DNA from: a virus
Strand: one strand, 5' to 3'
Length of the DNA stretch: 21,234 nucleotides
IMG/VR virus record: IMGVR_UViG_3300025872_000376
Coordinates: 1-21,234 of that record
The notes below the pieces were generated by a model. The model was not told where the DNA came from. It worked only from the letters and a program-made list of their open reading frames with translations, and did not search any database. How positions within the stretch are numbered: position 1 is the first letter of the stretch; the number at the start of each line of letters is the position of its first letter. This document shows positions 16,668 through 21,234 of this stretch, piece after piece. A program made the translations under genes and the position numbers.

Positions 16668-16922
16668 TCAAAACCCATGCCTTCCTTGTCGCGGCAGTTG
16701 CCCGTGCTTCTTGAGTAGTTGCAGCATCGTCAGCACCATCCGGTAGTCGTGCCGCGTCGGCTTGCCGATCGTGACCGATGCCACGATCCGGTCGAGCGAG
16801 GGTGTGTAAGGCAACTCGTCCAGCGGCGTCGTCTCGCGGCAGTACGCCTCGATCAGCAGTTGCTCGCGTGCGGTTAGCGGCGGCAGGTTGAGCAGGTCGG
16901 GGTTGATGTCGGAGAGGTTCAT
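16668..16922 (-). CDS. Small conserved phage protein (84 aa)
   Basis: An 84-aa protein with LNLPPLTAREQLLIEAYCRE, then ELPYTPSLDRIVASVT and a basic C-terminus MLQLLKKHGQLPRQGRHGF. The order Leu-Pro-x-Tyr-Thr followed by a helix and a Leu-Pro-Arg-x-Gly-Arg end occurs in many small phage proteins of unknown role; the basic helical end suggests DNA or RNA binding. The ATG at 16922 overlaps the previous stop as ATGA. It is the last small gene before the RNA polymerase, 52 bases away. Confidence 0.72.
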   Translation of the reverse strand: MNLSDINPDLLNLPPLTAREQLLIEAYCRETTPLDELPYTPSLDRIVASVTIGKPTRHDYRMVLTMLQLLKKHGQLPRQGRHGF

Positions 16923-17137
16923 GTCAGGCTCCTTTGCTGTTCACACCCGCACCACTCGCGCCCTCGCTCGTCCACCAGCCCCGCCTCCGTCACGAACCCG
17001 CAGTGCCAGCAGTCGCGGAGCGTGGCGGGGTCGGTGATGAGGCGGACTTGGTAGCCACGAGAGAATCGGTACGCCGCGTCGCGCGAATCGGTATCGCACC
17101 ATCCGTACCATTGGTCGTGCCATTGCCACACCGCCAT
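16919..17137 (-). CDS. Small Cys-rich protein, putative zinc-binding (72 aa)
   Basis: A 72-aa protein with an N-terminal Trp-rich strand section (AVWQWHDQWYGWCDTDSRD) and two Cys pairs, CWHCG at about residue 43 and WCGC at about residue 62. The pairs could hold one zinc ion. I do not recognise the family. I chose the ATG at 17137 because it overlaps the upstream stop as TGATG and has GGGGAGA about nine bases upstream; a start five codons further up would lie inside the preceding gene. Probably a small host-takeover or regulatory factor, but this is only context. Confidence 0.68.
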   Translation of the reverse strand: MAVWQWHDQWYGWCDTDSRDAAYRFSRGYQVRLITDPATLRDCWHCGFVTEAGLVDERGREWCGCEQQRSLT

Positions 17138-17304
17138 CACGCGTCTCCCCAAACCGCCACCCGCTCCGTTCCGAACGCGCTCACGCCATGCAACTTCCGC
17201 AGCCGCGATAACTCGCGCTCCATTGACTCAAGGTGCCGCACGTCGGCGACGCACAATCCGTACCGTCGCATAATCCTCGCAATGAGTCGTTTAATGCACT
17301 TCAT
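17137..17304 (-). CDS. Small basic helical protein (55 aa)
   Basis: A 55-aa basic protein, MKCIKRLIARIMRRYGLCVA followed by a helix with HLESMERELSRLRKLHG. It is rich in Arg and Lys, predicted to be helical, and has no recognised domain. The ATG at 17304 overlaps the previous stop as ATGA and has GGAGGT about 11 bases upstream, which decides the start against a longer in-frame reading to 17367. The amphipathic N-terminus could bind membrane or nucleic acid. Function unknown. Confidence 0.65.
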   Translation of the reverse strand: MKCIKRLIARIMRRYGLCVADVRHLESMERELSRLRKLHGVSAFGTERVAVWGDA

Positions 17305-17651
17305 TGCTCGCCACCTCCCGCGATGCGGTTCGCTTCGGCGAGGGCGGCATTGCCGGTGGAATAGCATCCTGAAAAAGCCCCCCCTACTTGCCTACGAAGA
17401 TTGGCAGCTTCGATATAGGCAATCATGCACTCCACACCATCTTCGTATCGGCTTCTGATGTAAATCTTGTCGCCTGGGGCAATGACCACCCCATCCGCCG
17501 TCTTGGGCAGCTTCTCGATGATCGCCTTCGCCGCGTCGAGTTCGGCCCGCAGCCGGGCGATCTCGGCGTCGTGATCCTCATACTTCGCCCACCGCCAAAC
17601 ATTCTTCTCGGCGGTGATCGCGTTGCATTGGGTGAGGTAGTCGGCGTTCAT
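17301..17651 (-). CDS. Small phage protein with coiled coil and a DGVxIxPGD domain (116 aa)
   Basis: A 116-aa protein. Residues about 24-48 form a coiled coil (YEDHDAEIARLRAELDAAKA). Then comes LPKTADGVVIAPGDKIYIRS, a short strand pattern seen in many small phage proteins of unknown function (KTADGVPVxPGxxVW type), probably an SH3-like barrel. The end is Ala-rich. The ATG at 17651 overlaps the previous stop as ATGA. It adjoins another small coiled-coil gene, so the two may form a complex. Confidence 0.72.
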   Translation of the reverse strand: MNADYLTQCNAITAEKNVWRWAKYEDHDAEIARLRAELDAAKAIIEKLPKTADGVVIAPGDKIYIRSRYEDGVECMIAYIEAANLRRQVGGAFSGCYSTGNAALAEANRIAGGGEQ

Positions 17652-17839
17652 TGCGAGTCCTCCAGCTTGCGTATCTGCTCTTGTAGTTCCTCGACCTGTC
17701 GAAGCAATGATTCGTTCTCATTCACAAGGGCGTCGATCTCATCCGCCACCTCGGATGCCTCACACCAGTCGCCGTTGTGGGCATGTCTCATCTCCATGCC
17801 ATTTCCAGTCAGCACCATGTCGTATCGTGGGCTTTTCAT
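17648..17839 (-). CDS. Small coiled-coil protein (63 aa)
   Basis: A 63-aa protein. The first half (MKSPRYDMVLTGNGMEMRHA, then NGDWCEASEVADEI) looks like a short strand domain, and the second half is a strong acidic coiled coil (ALVNENESLLRQVEELQEQI). The ATG at 17839 overlaps the previous stop as ATGA, and GGAG stands about 11 bases upstream. A longer in-frame start seven codons upstream is possible but would lose that spacing. Function unknown; probably a dimer or a partner of the next gene product. Confidence 0.7.
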   Translation of the reverse strand: MKSPRYDMVLTGNGMEMRHAHNGDWCEASEVADEIDALVNENESLLRQVEELQEQIRKLEDSQ

Positions 17840-18075
17840 TTGCCATACTCCTTCTTCCACGCCTCATGCGCGGCGATGATCGCGGCGGCGGGGGTGCAGT
17901 TAACCACCTGCCCCACGATCCCCGGATTGGTCATCCAAGTGACAACGTAAAGATCGCCAACGGTAAGCATGACCTTGCATTTAGCCTTTTCCATCTCCTC
18001 CACCCGCCACCACTCGGCGGCGAGGGCAAGGGCGTCGGGAGATGCCTTCTTCGCCGCGTTTTTGTCGTGAGTCAT
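17836..18075 (-). CDS. Small hypothetical protein (79 aa)
   Basis: A 79-aa protein with a charged helical N-terminus (KASPDALALAAEWWRVEEME), a strand section (KCKVMLTVGDLYVVTWMTN) and a C-terminal helix (AAAIIAAHEAWKKEYGK). No known domain. The start at 18075 is supported twice: AAGGA lies about 11 bases upstream, and the ATG overlaps the stop of the preceding 50-aa gene as ATGA. A longer in-frame reading to 18168 would overlap that gene and has no binding site. Confidence 0.7.
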   Translation of the reverse strand: MTHDKNAAKKASPDALALAAEWWRVEEMEKAKCKVMLTVGDLYVVTWMTNPGIVGQVVNCTPAAAIIAAHEAWKKEYGK

Positions 18076-18224
18076 CTGGATATCCTTAGCTTCTTGGCAC
18101 ATGTTGAGCAGAATGAGAATCCGGGTAGTAAGGCAACGCCCGTTGTCGCTCTCTCCGTGTGACAACAATCACACCAAACGAGTTCGTTATTCCACCACTT
18201 GCGTAGACGTTTCCAGATGCTCAT
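18072..18224 (-). CDS. Cys-rich microprotein, zinc-finger-like (50 aa)
   Basis: A 50-aa protein, MSIWKRLRKWWNNELVWCDC at the start and FSFCSTCAKKLRISR at the end. It has two Cys pairs, CDCC at residues 18-21 and CSTC at 39-42, an arrangement fit for one zinc site of treble-clef or ribbon type, after a basic, Trp-rich helix. GAAAGGGA stands about seven bases before the ATG. Its stop overlaps the next start as ATGA, which supports both genes. Confidence 0.65.
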   Translation of the reverse strand: MSIWKRLRKWWNNELVWCDCCHTERATTGVALLPGFSFCSTCAKKLRISR

Positions 18225-18243
18225 CGCTTTCCCTTTCGTTTAA

Positions 18244-18291
18244 TCAGTCGTCGTACTCATGCCCACAGATGTCGCACTTGTAGATGGTCAT
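18244..18291 (-). CDS. 15-residue microprotein with a CxxC motif
   Basis: A 16-codon ORF, MTIYKCDICGHEYDD. The Cys-x-x-Cys-Gly-x-x-Tyr-Asp order is that of the first half of a rubredoxin-type zinc knuckle. The ATG overlaps the preceding stop as ATGA, and AGGAGGGG stands about six bases upstream, one of the strongest ribosome binding sites in the window. So short a peptide could bind zinc only as a dimer or with a partner. It may also be a remnant or a translation relay; the strong site favours translation. Confidence 0.45.
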   Translation of the reverse strand: MTIYKCDICGHEYDD

Positions 18292-18344
18292 CGCCACCCC
18301 TCCTGCCGCGCGATGGCGCGGGCGTCCGCCAGGGTCCTGCTCAT
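18288..18344 (-). CDS. 18-residue microprotein or translational relay
   Basis: A 19-codon ORF, MSRTLADARAIARQEGWR, that begins one base after the methyltransferase stop region, with AAGGAGC about seven bases before the ATG. Its stop overlaps the next start as ATGA. The peptide would be one amphipathic basic helix. It may be a true microprotein or only a device to carry ribosomes on to the next genes. The evidence is the binding site and the overlap, not similarity. Confidence 0.4.
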   Translation of the reverse strand: MSRTLADARAIARQEGWR

Positions 18345-18345
18345 G

Positions 18346-19203
18346 TCATGCTCCTTGGGTTGATTCGAGGTAAGCCATCACGAACGCCGCCCCGTCCTGG
18401 GGATTGATTGCATTGCCGTAACCGCGCAGTCGCACCACTCGGGCGGGTAGCCTTGTAGCCAACGGCTGAAATGCGGGTTCAACCGGGGCGCGCCGGCGCG
18501 ATCCGTCGCGGAGGGTGAGGATGGTGTAGTCGGACCAGGGGCCAGCGATGCCTGCGGTGGTAGCCCCTGATGTGCTGATCGCGTCACCTTGTTGGCGTCC
18601 CCGCTCGTCGGCGTGGCCCAGCCCGCCAGCAACTCCACTCGCCTTGAGTAGTCGCTGTTCCCCGCTGCGCTGTTGCCGTTCTGCGCTGGCGTCCCAGCCA
18701 TTGGCGTCGGCCAGCCAGTACAGCCGTTGCCGGATGTGCGGCGCGCCGACGCTGTGTGCGCCCAGTACCGCCGCCCCGCAGGCGTAACCCGCTCCTTCCA
18801 GGTCTCCGAATACTCCATCGAGCCATCCGTGCCTGACCGCGCCTTCAACCTGCTCTCCAAACGCGATTGCAGGTCGGCACTCGCGGACGAGCCGGAACAT
18901 TTCTGGCCAGAGATGTCGCTCGTCGGCGGCACCTTTTTGCTTGCCCGCCGTGGAGAACGGCTGACAGGGGCAGCTTCCTGTCCAAACAGGTCGGTCGTCG
19001 GGCCAGCCTGCGAGTCGCAGGGCGTAGCTCCATCCTCCGATCCCCGCGAAGAAGTGGACTTGTCGGTAGTGTCGAATGTCATCGGGCTTAACCTCTTGGA
19101 TGGGGCGATCATCAACGTCGCCAGGTGCGATCAGGTTCCGCTTGACAAGCTCGCGCAGCCACGCAGCGGTCTTTTTGTCGAACTCGTTGTAGTAGGCTGT
19201 CAT
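18346..19203 (-). CDS. DNA (cytosine-5) methyltransferase, Dcm type
   Basis: A 285-aa methyltransferase that moves a methyl group from S-adenosylmethionine to C5 of cytosine, probably to protect phage DNA from restriction. Motif I is FFAGIGGWS (51-59). Motif IV GSCPCQPFS holds the catalytic Cys80. Motif VI is FGEQVEG (115-121), motif VIII is PHIRQRLYWLA (155-165), and motif X is GYGNAINP (261-268). The part between motifs VIII and X that chooses the target is short. The N-terminus (YYNEFDKKTAAWLRELVKRN, then APGDVDDRPIQEV) is that of a phage-borne subgroup. No endonuclease gene adjoins, so it is an orphan enzyme. The ATG at 19203 overlaps the previous stop as ATGA. A 234-aa ORF in another frame lies wholly inside this gene. 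Confidence 0.93.
   Translation of the reverse strand: MTAYYNEFDKKTAAWLRELVKRNLIAPGDVDDRPIQEVKPDDIRHYRQVHFFAGIGGWSYALRLAGWPDDRPVWTGSCPCQPFSTAGKQKGAADERHLWPEMFRLVRECRPAIAFGEQVEGAVRHGWLDGVFGDLEGAGYACGAAVLGAHSVGAPHIRQRLYWLADANGWDASAERQQRSGEQRLLKASGVAGGLGHADERGRQQGDAISTSGATTAGIAGPWSDYTILTLRDGSRRRAPVEPAFQPLATRLPARVVRLRGYGNAINPQDGAAFVMAYLESTQGA
18378..19082 (-). CDS. Putative overprinted protein inside the methyltransferase gene (WPTP / LNPxxSRWLxGYPPEW family)
   Basis: A 234-codon ORF in the +1 frame of the methyltransferase gene. It starts MTFDTTDKSTSSRGSEDGAT, has GPTTDLFGQEAAPVSRSPRR, then ARRTSGNGCTGWPTPMAGTP and AGWATPTSGDANKV, and ends with LNPHFSRWLQGYPPEWCDC. From memory, many phage and bacterial genomes have annotated proteins with the same order: a TTDLFG start, one or more WPTP motifs and a LNPxxSRWLMGYPPEW end. 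These lie beside or over dcm genes. The frame is open for nearly the whole length of the gene. It may be a real overprinted gene or a by-product of conserved methyltransferase codons. No ribosome binding site is seen before this ATG; an earlier in-frame ATG exists at 19115. Confidence 0.35.
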   Translation of the reverse strand: MTFDTTDKSTSSRGSEDGATPCDSQAGPTTDLFGQEAAPVSRSPRRASKKVPPTSDISGQKCSGSSASADLQSRLESRLKARSGTDGSMEYSETWKERVTPAGRRYWAHTASARRTSGNGCTGWPTPMAGTPAQNGNSAAGNSDYSRRVELLAGWATPTSGDANKVTRSAHQGLPPQASLAPGPTTPSSPSATDRAGAPRLNPHFSRWLQGYPPEWCDCAVTAMQSIPRTGRRS

Positions 19204-19373
19204 ACTCGCTCCACCTTCACCGCGTACCTGCTCGCCTTGCGGTCGTACGCCAATCGCTCTAGCTTCCTCAACGCCCGCCGCAGCCCCTTGAACCCGGTGA
19301 CATACTCAGGCACGCCGATCTGGGGCGTGTACTTGCCAGTGCGAGGGTCGAGGGTGGTGATGCGGTAGGTCAT
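19200..19373 (-). CDS. Small conserved phage protein (57 aa)
   Basis: A 57-aa basic protein, MTYRITTLDPRTGKYTPQIG followed by GLRRALRKLERLAYDRKASR. A strand start, then a Gly-Leu-Arg-x-x-Leu-Arg helix and a short final strand, is seen in small phage proteins encoded before methyltransferase genes. Its role is unknown; the basic helix suggests nucleic-acid binding. I chose the ATG at 19373, 14 bases past the tRNA-like gene, since the longer in-frame reading would run through that gene. No strong binding site is visible. Its stop overlaps the methyltransferase start as ATGA. Confidence 0.7.
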   Translation of the reverse strand: MTYRITTLDPRTGKYTPQIGVPEYVTGFKGLRRALRKLERLAYDRKASRYAVKVERV

Positions 19374-19387
19374 ACGATGTGTTAAAA

Positions 19388-19456
19388 GTGGAGCGCTTGG
19401 ACTCGAACCAAGACCTCGGGATTTAAGCCCCGCGTGCTGCGTTACACCACGCTCCA
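19388..19456 (-). tRNA. tRNA-like gene, anticodon probably UAA (Leu?), with unusual arms
   Basis: On the minus strand a cloverleaf can be drawn: acceptor TGGAGCG/CGCTCCA (7 bp), D arm GTGT-AACGCA-GCAC, anticodon arm CGGGG-CTTAAA-TCCCG, variable loop AGGT, and a canonical T arm CTTGG-TTCGAGT-CCAAG. The acceptor and T stems are perfect. The D loop lacks the GG pair and is one base short. The anticodon arm is 16 rather than 17 bases long: either a six-base loop closed by a G-U pair, or an eight-base loop on a 4-bp stem. With U33 at the first T of the loop the anticodon is UAA (Leu), yet the variable arm is short, unlike tRNA-Leu. CCA is not encoded. It may be a degenerate or specialised phage tRNA. 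Confidence 0.65.
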
Positions 19457-19513
19457 TAGTCCCGCCGCCCGCTTGACACTCATGGTCAGGTGGGTCGGGA
19501 GGCGGGGTCAGGG

Positions 19514-19957
19514 TCAGCGAATCGACTTGCGGATCGTGTCGGCGTTCACCCACGCCGCGTACCGATCCTTGCGGAACTTCTCGGCCAGTGCCGCCGTCTC
19601 GTCGTTGTAGGCTTGCATGGGCTCGCCGTAGAGCGTCACCCAAGTGGCGTTGAGCGCGTCCACCCACGGCTGCGTCGCGTCCTGGTCCGCCGCCTCAGGG
19701 TAGTCGTTCAACGCCTGCTTGAGCGCGGGGACGAGCTTGGAGAGTTGGCGGGACTTGTTCACGACGTAGTAGGCGTAGGCGAGGCCCATGTAGGCGTTGC
19801 ACGCCTGCTGCAACTTCACGCTGGCCTTCTGCTTGGCCGTGGCGTAGGGGAACACCGCGACGACATCGGGGGCGTCGGCGGGACCGGGATTCCACTGCTC
19901 GACGTTGTAACCTTCGATGTTGGCGATCTGGATGTTGACGATATCACGCATGGACAT
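19514..19957 (-). CDS. Hypothetical protein (147 aa)
   Basis: A 147-aa, mostly helical and rather acidic protein that I do not recognise. It starts MSMRDIVNIQIANIEGYNVE, has Trp and Tyr residues spread through it (ACNAYMGLAYAYYVVNKSRQ, QPWVDALNATWVTLYGEPM), and ends KFRKDRYAAWVNADTIRKSI. No membrane segment or Cys motif is present. Two ATG codons two codons apart can serve as start; the first is used here. The leader GGGCAGAAAGTGAG offers only a weak binding site. It lies between the resolvase and the tRNA-like gene, in the early/middle region, so a role in DNA metabolism or host takeover is possible but unsupported. Confidence 0.65.
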   Translation of the reverse strand: MSMRDIVNIQIANIEGYNVEQWNPGPADAPDVVAVFPYATAKQKASVKLQQACNAYMGLAYAYYVVNKSRQLSKLVPALKQALNDYPEAADQDATQPWVDALNATWVTLYGEPMQAYNDETAALAEKFRKDRYAAWVNADTIRKSIR

Positions 19958-19995
19958 AAAACAAACTCACTTTCTGCCCTGATCGGGCGGGTTAT

Positions 19996-20010
19996 CCGGC
20001 GACGCGCCGG
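19996..20010 (-). repeat. Short perfect hairpin after the resolvase gene
   Basis: CCGGCG and CGCCGG form a 6-bp perfect stem with a three-base loop, starting three bases after the resolvase stop codon on the minus strand. It is followed by ATAACCC rather than a T tract. It may slow or protect the transcript end; it does not qualify as a typical intrinsic terminator. Confidence 0.35.
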
Positions 20011-20012
20011 GG

Positions 20013-20435
20013 TTACTTCGACGACGGGTGAAACTGCTTCCTTGTCGGCTCACACTCGCCCAGAACTTGAAGCGAGGATAGTACGGCGGCGATATCGTCC
20101 CGTCTATCCGTAGTTGTGCGTACGAATCTTCCCTCCCATCGGTGTAGCCACGTCAGCCTCCACCCCTTGCGATGCTCCCACCACAGCACGACCGGCATCT
20201 TCTCGCCCGAGTCGCGGATCGCCTGGTCCATCGCGTCGGTCAGCGCCTTCGTGTCGAGTCCGATGGATCTGTCGCCCTTGACCTCGATGTGGACGCGATC
20301 CAGCAGGGCGCACTTTATGTCGGGCGAGTCTGGCGATCCCGAGTGCTGAACGCCACGGGCGGCGGGGTAGCCGAGTTCGGTGAGGAAGTGGGCAGCGGCG
20401 AGTTCGATTCGTTTACCCTTTTGGCGGCTGTTCAT
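20013..20435 (-). CDS. PDDEXK nuclease, Holliday-junction-resolvase-like
   Basis: A 140-aa protein with the core of a PDDEXK nuclease of the Hjc/phage-resolvase kind. It has QKGKRIELAAAHFLTELGY with Glu11, then HSGSPDSPDIKCALLD with Asp39, and VHIEVKGD with Glu51 and Lys53. A basic stretch (GLDTKALTDAMDQAIRDSG) and PVVLWWEHRKGWRLTW complete the fold. Such enzymes resolve branched DNA before packaging or take part in recombination; in T7 that is the task of the unrelated-in-detail gp3. All four active-site residues are present. The ATG at 20435 overlaps the end of the HTH gene by 23 bases and has AAGG about nine bases upstream. A nuclease of another specificity in the same fold cannot be ruled out. 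Confidence 0.82.
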   Translation of the reverse strand: MNSRQKGKRIELAAAHFLTELGYPAARGVQHSGSPDSPDIKCALLDRVHIEVKGDRSIGLDTKALTDAMDQAIRDSGEKMPVVLWWEHRKGWRLTWLHRWEGRFVRTTTDRRDDIAAVLSSLQVLGECEPTRKQFHPSSK

Positions 20436-20841
20436 GGAGTGCCTTCGCCTTTCTTAGCCTGATGATCCCGAGCTTGATTTGATCGTCCGTCAGATTGCTT
20501 GGCCTGACCCGTTCCACCCACTCAATCAGCGTGTCGATGTCCACGACCACCATCGACGTGTTGACCTGATACCAGTCCAGCGGCGTCGGATGCTCCCACA
20601 CCCAGCGATACGCCGTCATGCGGTGGAATCCGAACACCGCAGCGATCTCTTTCGGGGTGACAAACCGCCCCTTCGGCGGATGCTTCCTGTGATGCGCCTC
20701 CCGCGTCGCCGGTTGCTCGCCGTCGATCTTGTACGACCGCTTGACCACTGGCGTCGTGGCGACGACGACGTTTCCGGGCGAAGCGTGGCGCGTCCGCGTG
20801 ACGGAGCCGAATCCGATGGGTTTGATTTTGAGTGGTGTCAT
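20413..20841 (-). CDS. Helix-turn-helix DNA-binding protein (142 aa)
   Basis: A 142-aa protein. The first 58 residues are basic and probably unfolded. Residues about 60-110 form an excisionase/MerR-type winged helix: FVTPKEIAAVFGFHRMTAYR with WV, then a beta wing with YQVNTSMVVVDIDTLIEWVE. A C-terminal helix follows (DQIKLGIIRLRKAKAL). It probably binds phage DNA as a regulator or as a replication or recombination accessory. The ATG at 20841 overlaps the stop of the preceding HTH reading frame as ATGA, so the two are likely to be co-translated. The preceding ORF has the same domain order, which suggests tandem duplication. Confidence 0.78.
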   Translation of the reverse strand: MTPLKIKPIGFGSVTRTRHASPGNVVVATTPVVKRSYKIDGEQPATREAHHRKHPPKGRFVTPKEIAAVFGFHRMTAYRWVWEHPTPLDWYQVNTSMVVVDIDTLIEWVERVRPSNLTDDQIKLGIIRLRKAKALHEQPPKG

Positions 20842-21059
20842 TTGTCGAGTTCCTTCAACCTCTCCATCGCCCGCAACCGCTGCTCCATCGGCATCGTCCA
20901 GGTGTTCACCGTCAGCCAGTCGATCAGGTCGTCGTCACGCACGACGTGAAGGGCGGTGTTCATCGGGACGTATGGGAGTCCGTGGTGTTTGATCCATCGC
21001 AGGACGGTTTGCTCGCACTTGCCGCATCGGATGGCGATTTGGTTGACCGTCCAGACACG
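20838..21059 (-). CDS. HTH-domain ORF without a visible start codon, overlapping the ATPase gene
   Basis: This frame encodes RVWTVNQIAIRCGKCEQTVL followed by RWIKHHGLPYVP, then VVRDDDLIDWLTVN and a C-terminal helix (MEQRLRAMERLKELDK). That is a clear excisionase-type HTH with wing. Its stop overlaps the next start as ATGA, which supports a real gene. Yet the frame has no ATG, GTG or TTG before the domain, and it stays open to the window edge inside the ATPase gene. The first codon given is where the domain begins, not a proven start. Ways out are a -1 frameshift from the ATPase frame, a start at a rare codon, or a single-base error in the sequence. Confidence 0.6.
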   Translation of the reverse strand, partial: RVWTVNQIAIRCGKCEQTVLRWIKHHGLPYVPMNTALHVVRDDDLIDWLTVNTWTMPMEQRLRAMERLKELDK

Positions 21060-21234
21060 CGCAGGTCCACGCTTGGAAACCCTACGACGGTCCCCGCCTG
21101 CATCCGACTGCTGATCCGCTCGTCGTAGATCGTGCCCGGCGAGTGGTTCGAGATCAGCACCAGCGGCTTGCCGTACCGCAGGTCGATCGCCCGCTTGACC
21201 GTCTGGTACTCGTGATCGCTCGTCTTGTCCTTGA
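20960..21234 (-). CDS. DnaC/IstB-like AAA+ ATPase, probable helicase loader (partial, N-terminus off the right edge)
   Basis: Only the C-terminal 91 residues are in the window. KRAIDLRYGKPLVLISNHSP contains the sensor-1 Asn, and TIYDERISSRMQAGTVVGFP followed by SVDLR contains the box VII arginine (ERISSRM). This is the end of DnaC/IstB/DnaI-type ATPases, which load the replicative helicase DnaB onto single-stranded DNA. The Walker motifs are outside the window. After DLR the frame runs on for 34 residues of Ser/Thr-rich sequence that does not look like a domain. In this stretch the -1 frame encodes the HTH domain of the neighbouring ORF. The normal family end is close to the DLR, so the tail may be the result of a frameshift. 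Confidence 0.72.
   Translation of the reverse strand, partial: KDKTSDHEYQTVKRAIDLRYGKPLVLISNHSPGTIYDERISSRMQAGTVVGFPSVDLRVSGRSTKSPSDAASASKPSCDGSNTTDSHTSR

Noticed and set aside
16459-16668. Open frame starting at an ATG that overlaps the stop of the 84-aa gene as TGATG
   Set aside because: The overlap looks like coupling, but the frame soon runs inside the polymerase gene and encodes a Ser/Pro/Thr-rich sequence without motifs. At most a short leader peptide that carries ribosomes to the polymerase start.
19200-19667. Long 155-codon version of the 57-aa gene
   Set aside because: The upstream part would read through the tRNA-like gene and has an Arg-rich shadow composition. The inner ATG at 19373 is preferred.
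1-21234. Signs of lysogeny or mobile elements (integrase, attachment site, insertion sequences)
   Set aside because: None is visible. The tRNA-like gene could serve as an attachment site in a host, but it lies inside the phage gene order and has no integrase beside it.

Overview
The window reads as part of a GC-rich, T7-like podovirus genome (or a closely related prophage). Every supported gene lies on the minus strand, so the genome is described here from right to left. The diagnostic set is a single-subunit T7-type RNA polymerase, a gp8-like portal, a scaffold, a gp10-like capsid protein, tail tubular proteins A and B and the start of an internal virion protein, in T7 order. The polymerase sits directly upstream of the structural block, which is the phiKMV-type arrangement. 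The host cannot be named. The GC content and the extracellular-type domains (LamG, beta-propeller, choice-of-anchor D) would fit a phage of an environmental bacterium, possibly of the Planctomycetota, but that is a weak inference.

Right third, 16.7-21.2 kb (early/middle genes): the C-terminus of a DnaC/IstB-like AAA+ helicase loader, two consecutive small helix-turn-helix ORFs, a PDDEXK Holliday-junction-resolvase-like nuclease, an unknown 147-aa protein, an unusual tRNA-like gene, a 57-aa protein and a Dcm-type cytosine-5 methyltransferase. The methyltransferase gene carries a long second reading frame that looks like a protein family of its own. Nine very small genes follow (15 to 116 aa). 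Almost all are linked by ATGA or TGATG overlaps, several have strong Shine-Dalgarno sites, and three are Cys-rich microproteins. The chain leads directly to the RNA polymerase.

Middle, 9.3-16.6 kb: RNA polymerase, a permuted papain-like protein, two small conserved proteins, portal, a small protein, scaffold, a 206-nt untranslated stretch with two hairpins, capsid, and a strong intrinsic terminator.

Left, 0-9.3 kb: a 202-aa virion-type protein followed by a second strong terminator, two small beta-rich proteins, a repeat protein with four choice-of-anchor-D Ig-like domains, a one-TM holin-like protein, tail tubular protein A with inserted SGATG repeats, a very large tail tubular protein B, and a gp14-like internal virion protein cut by the window edge. 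Tail protein B is 1405 aa against about 800 in T7. It appears to have gained a LamG/concanavalin-like domain and a seven-bladed WD40-like propeller. Together with the anchor-D protein this suggests extensive decoration of the virion or tail surface. No CRISPR array, insertion sequence, integrase or attachment site was seen. No phage promoter consensus could be recognised by eye.
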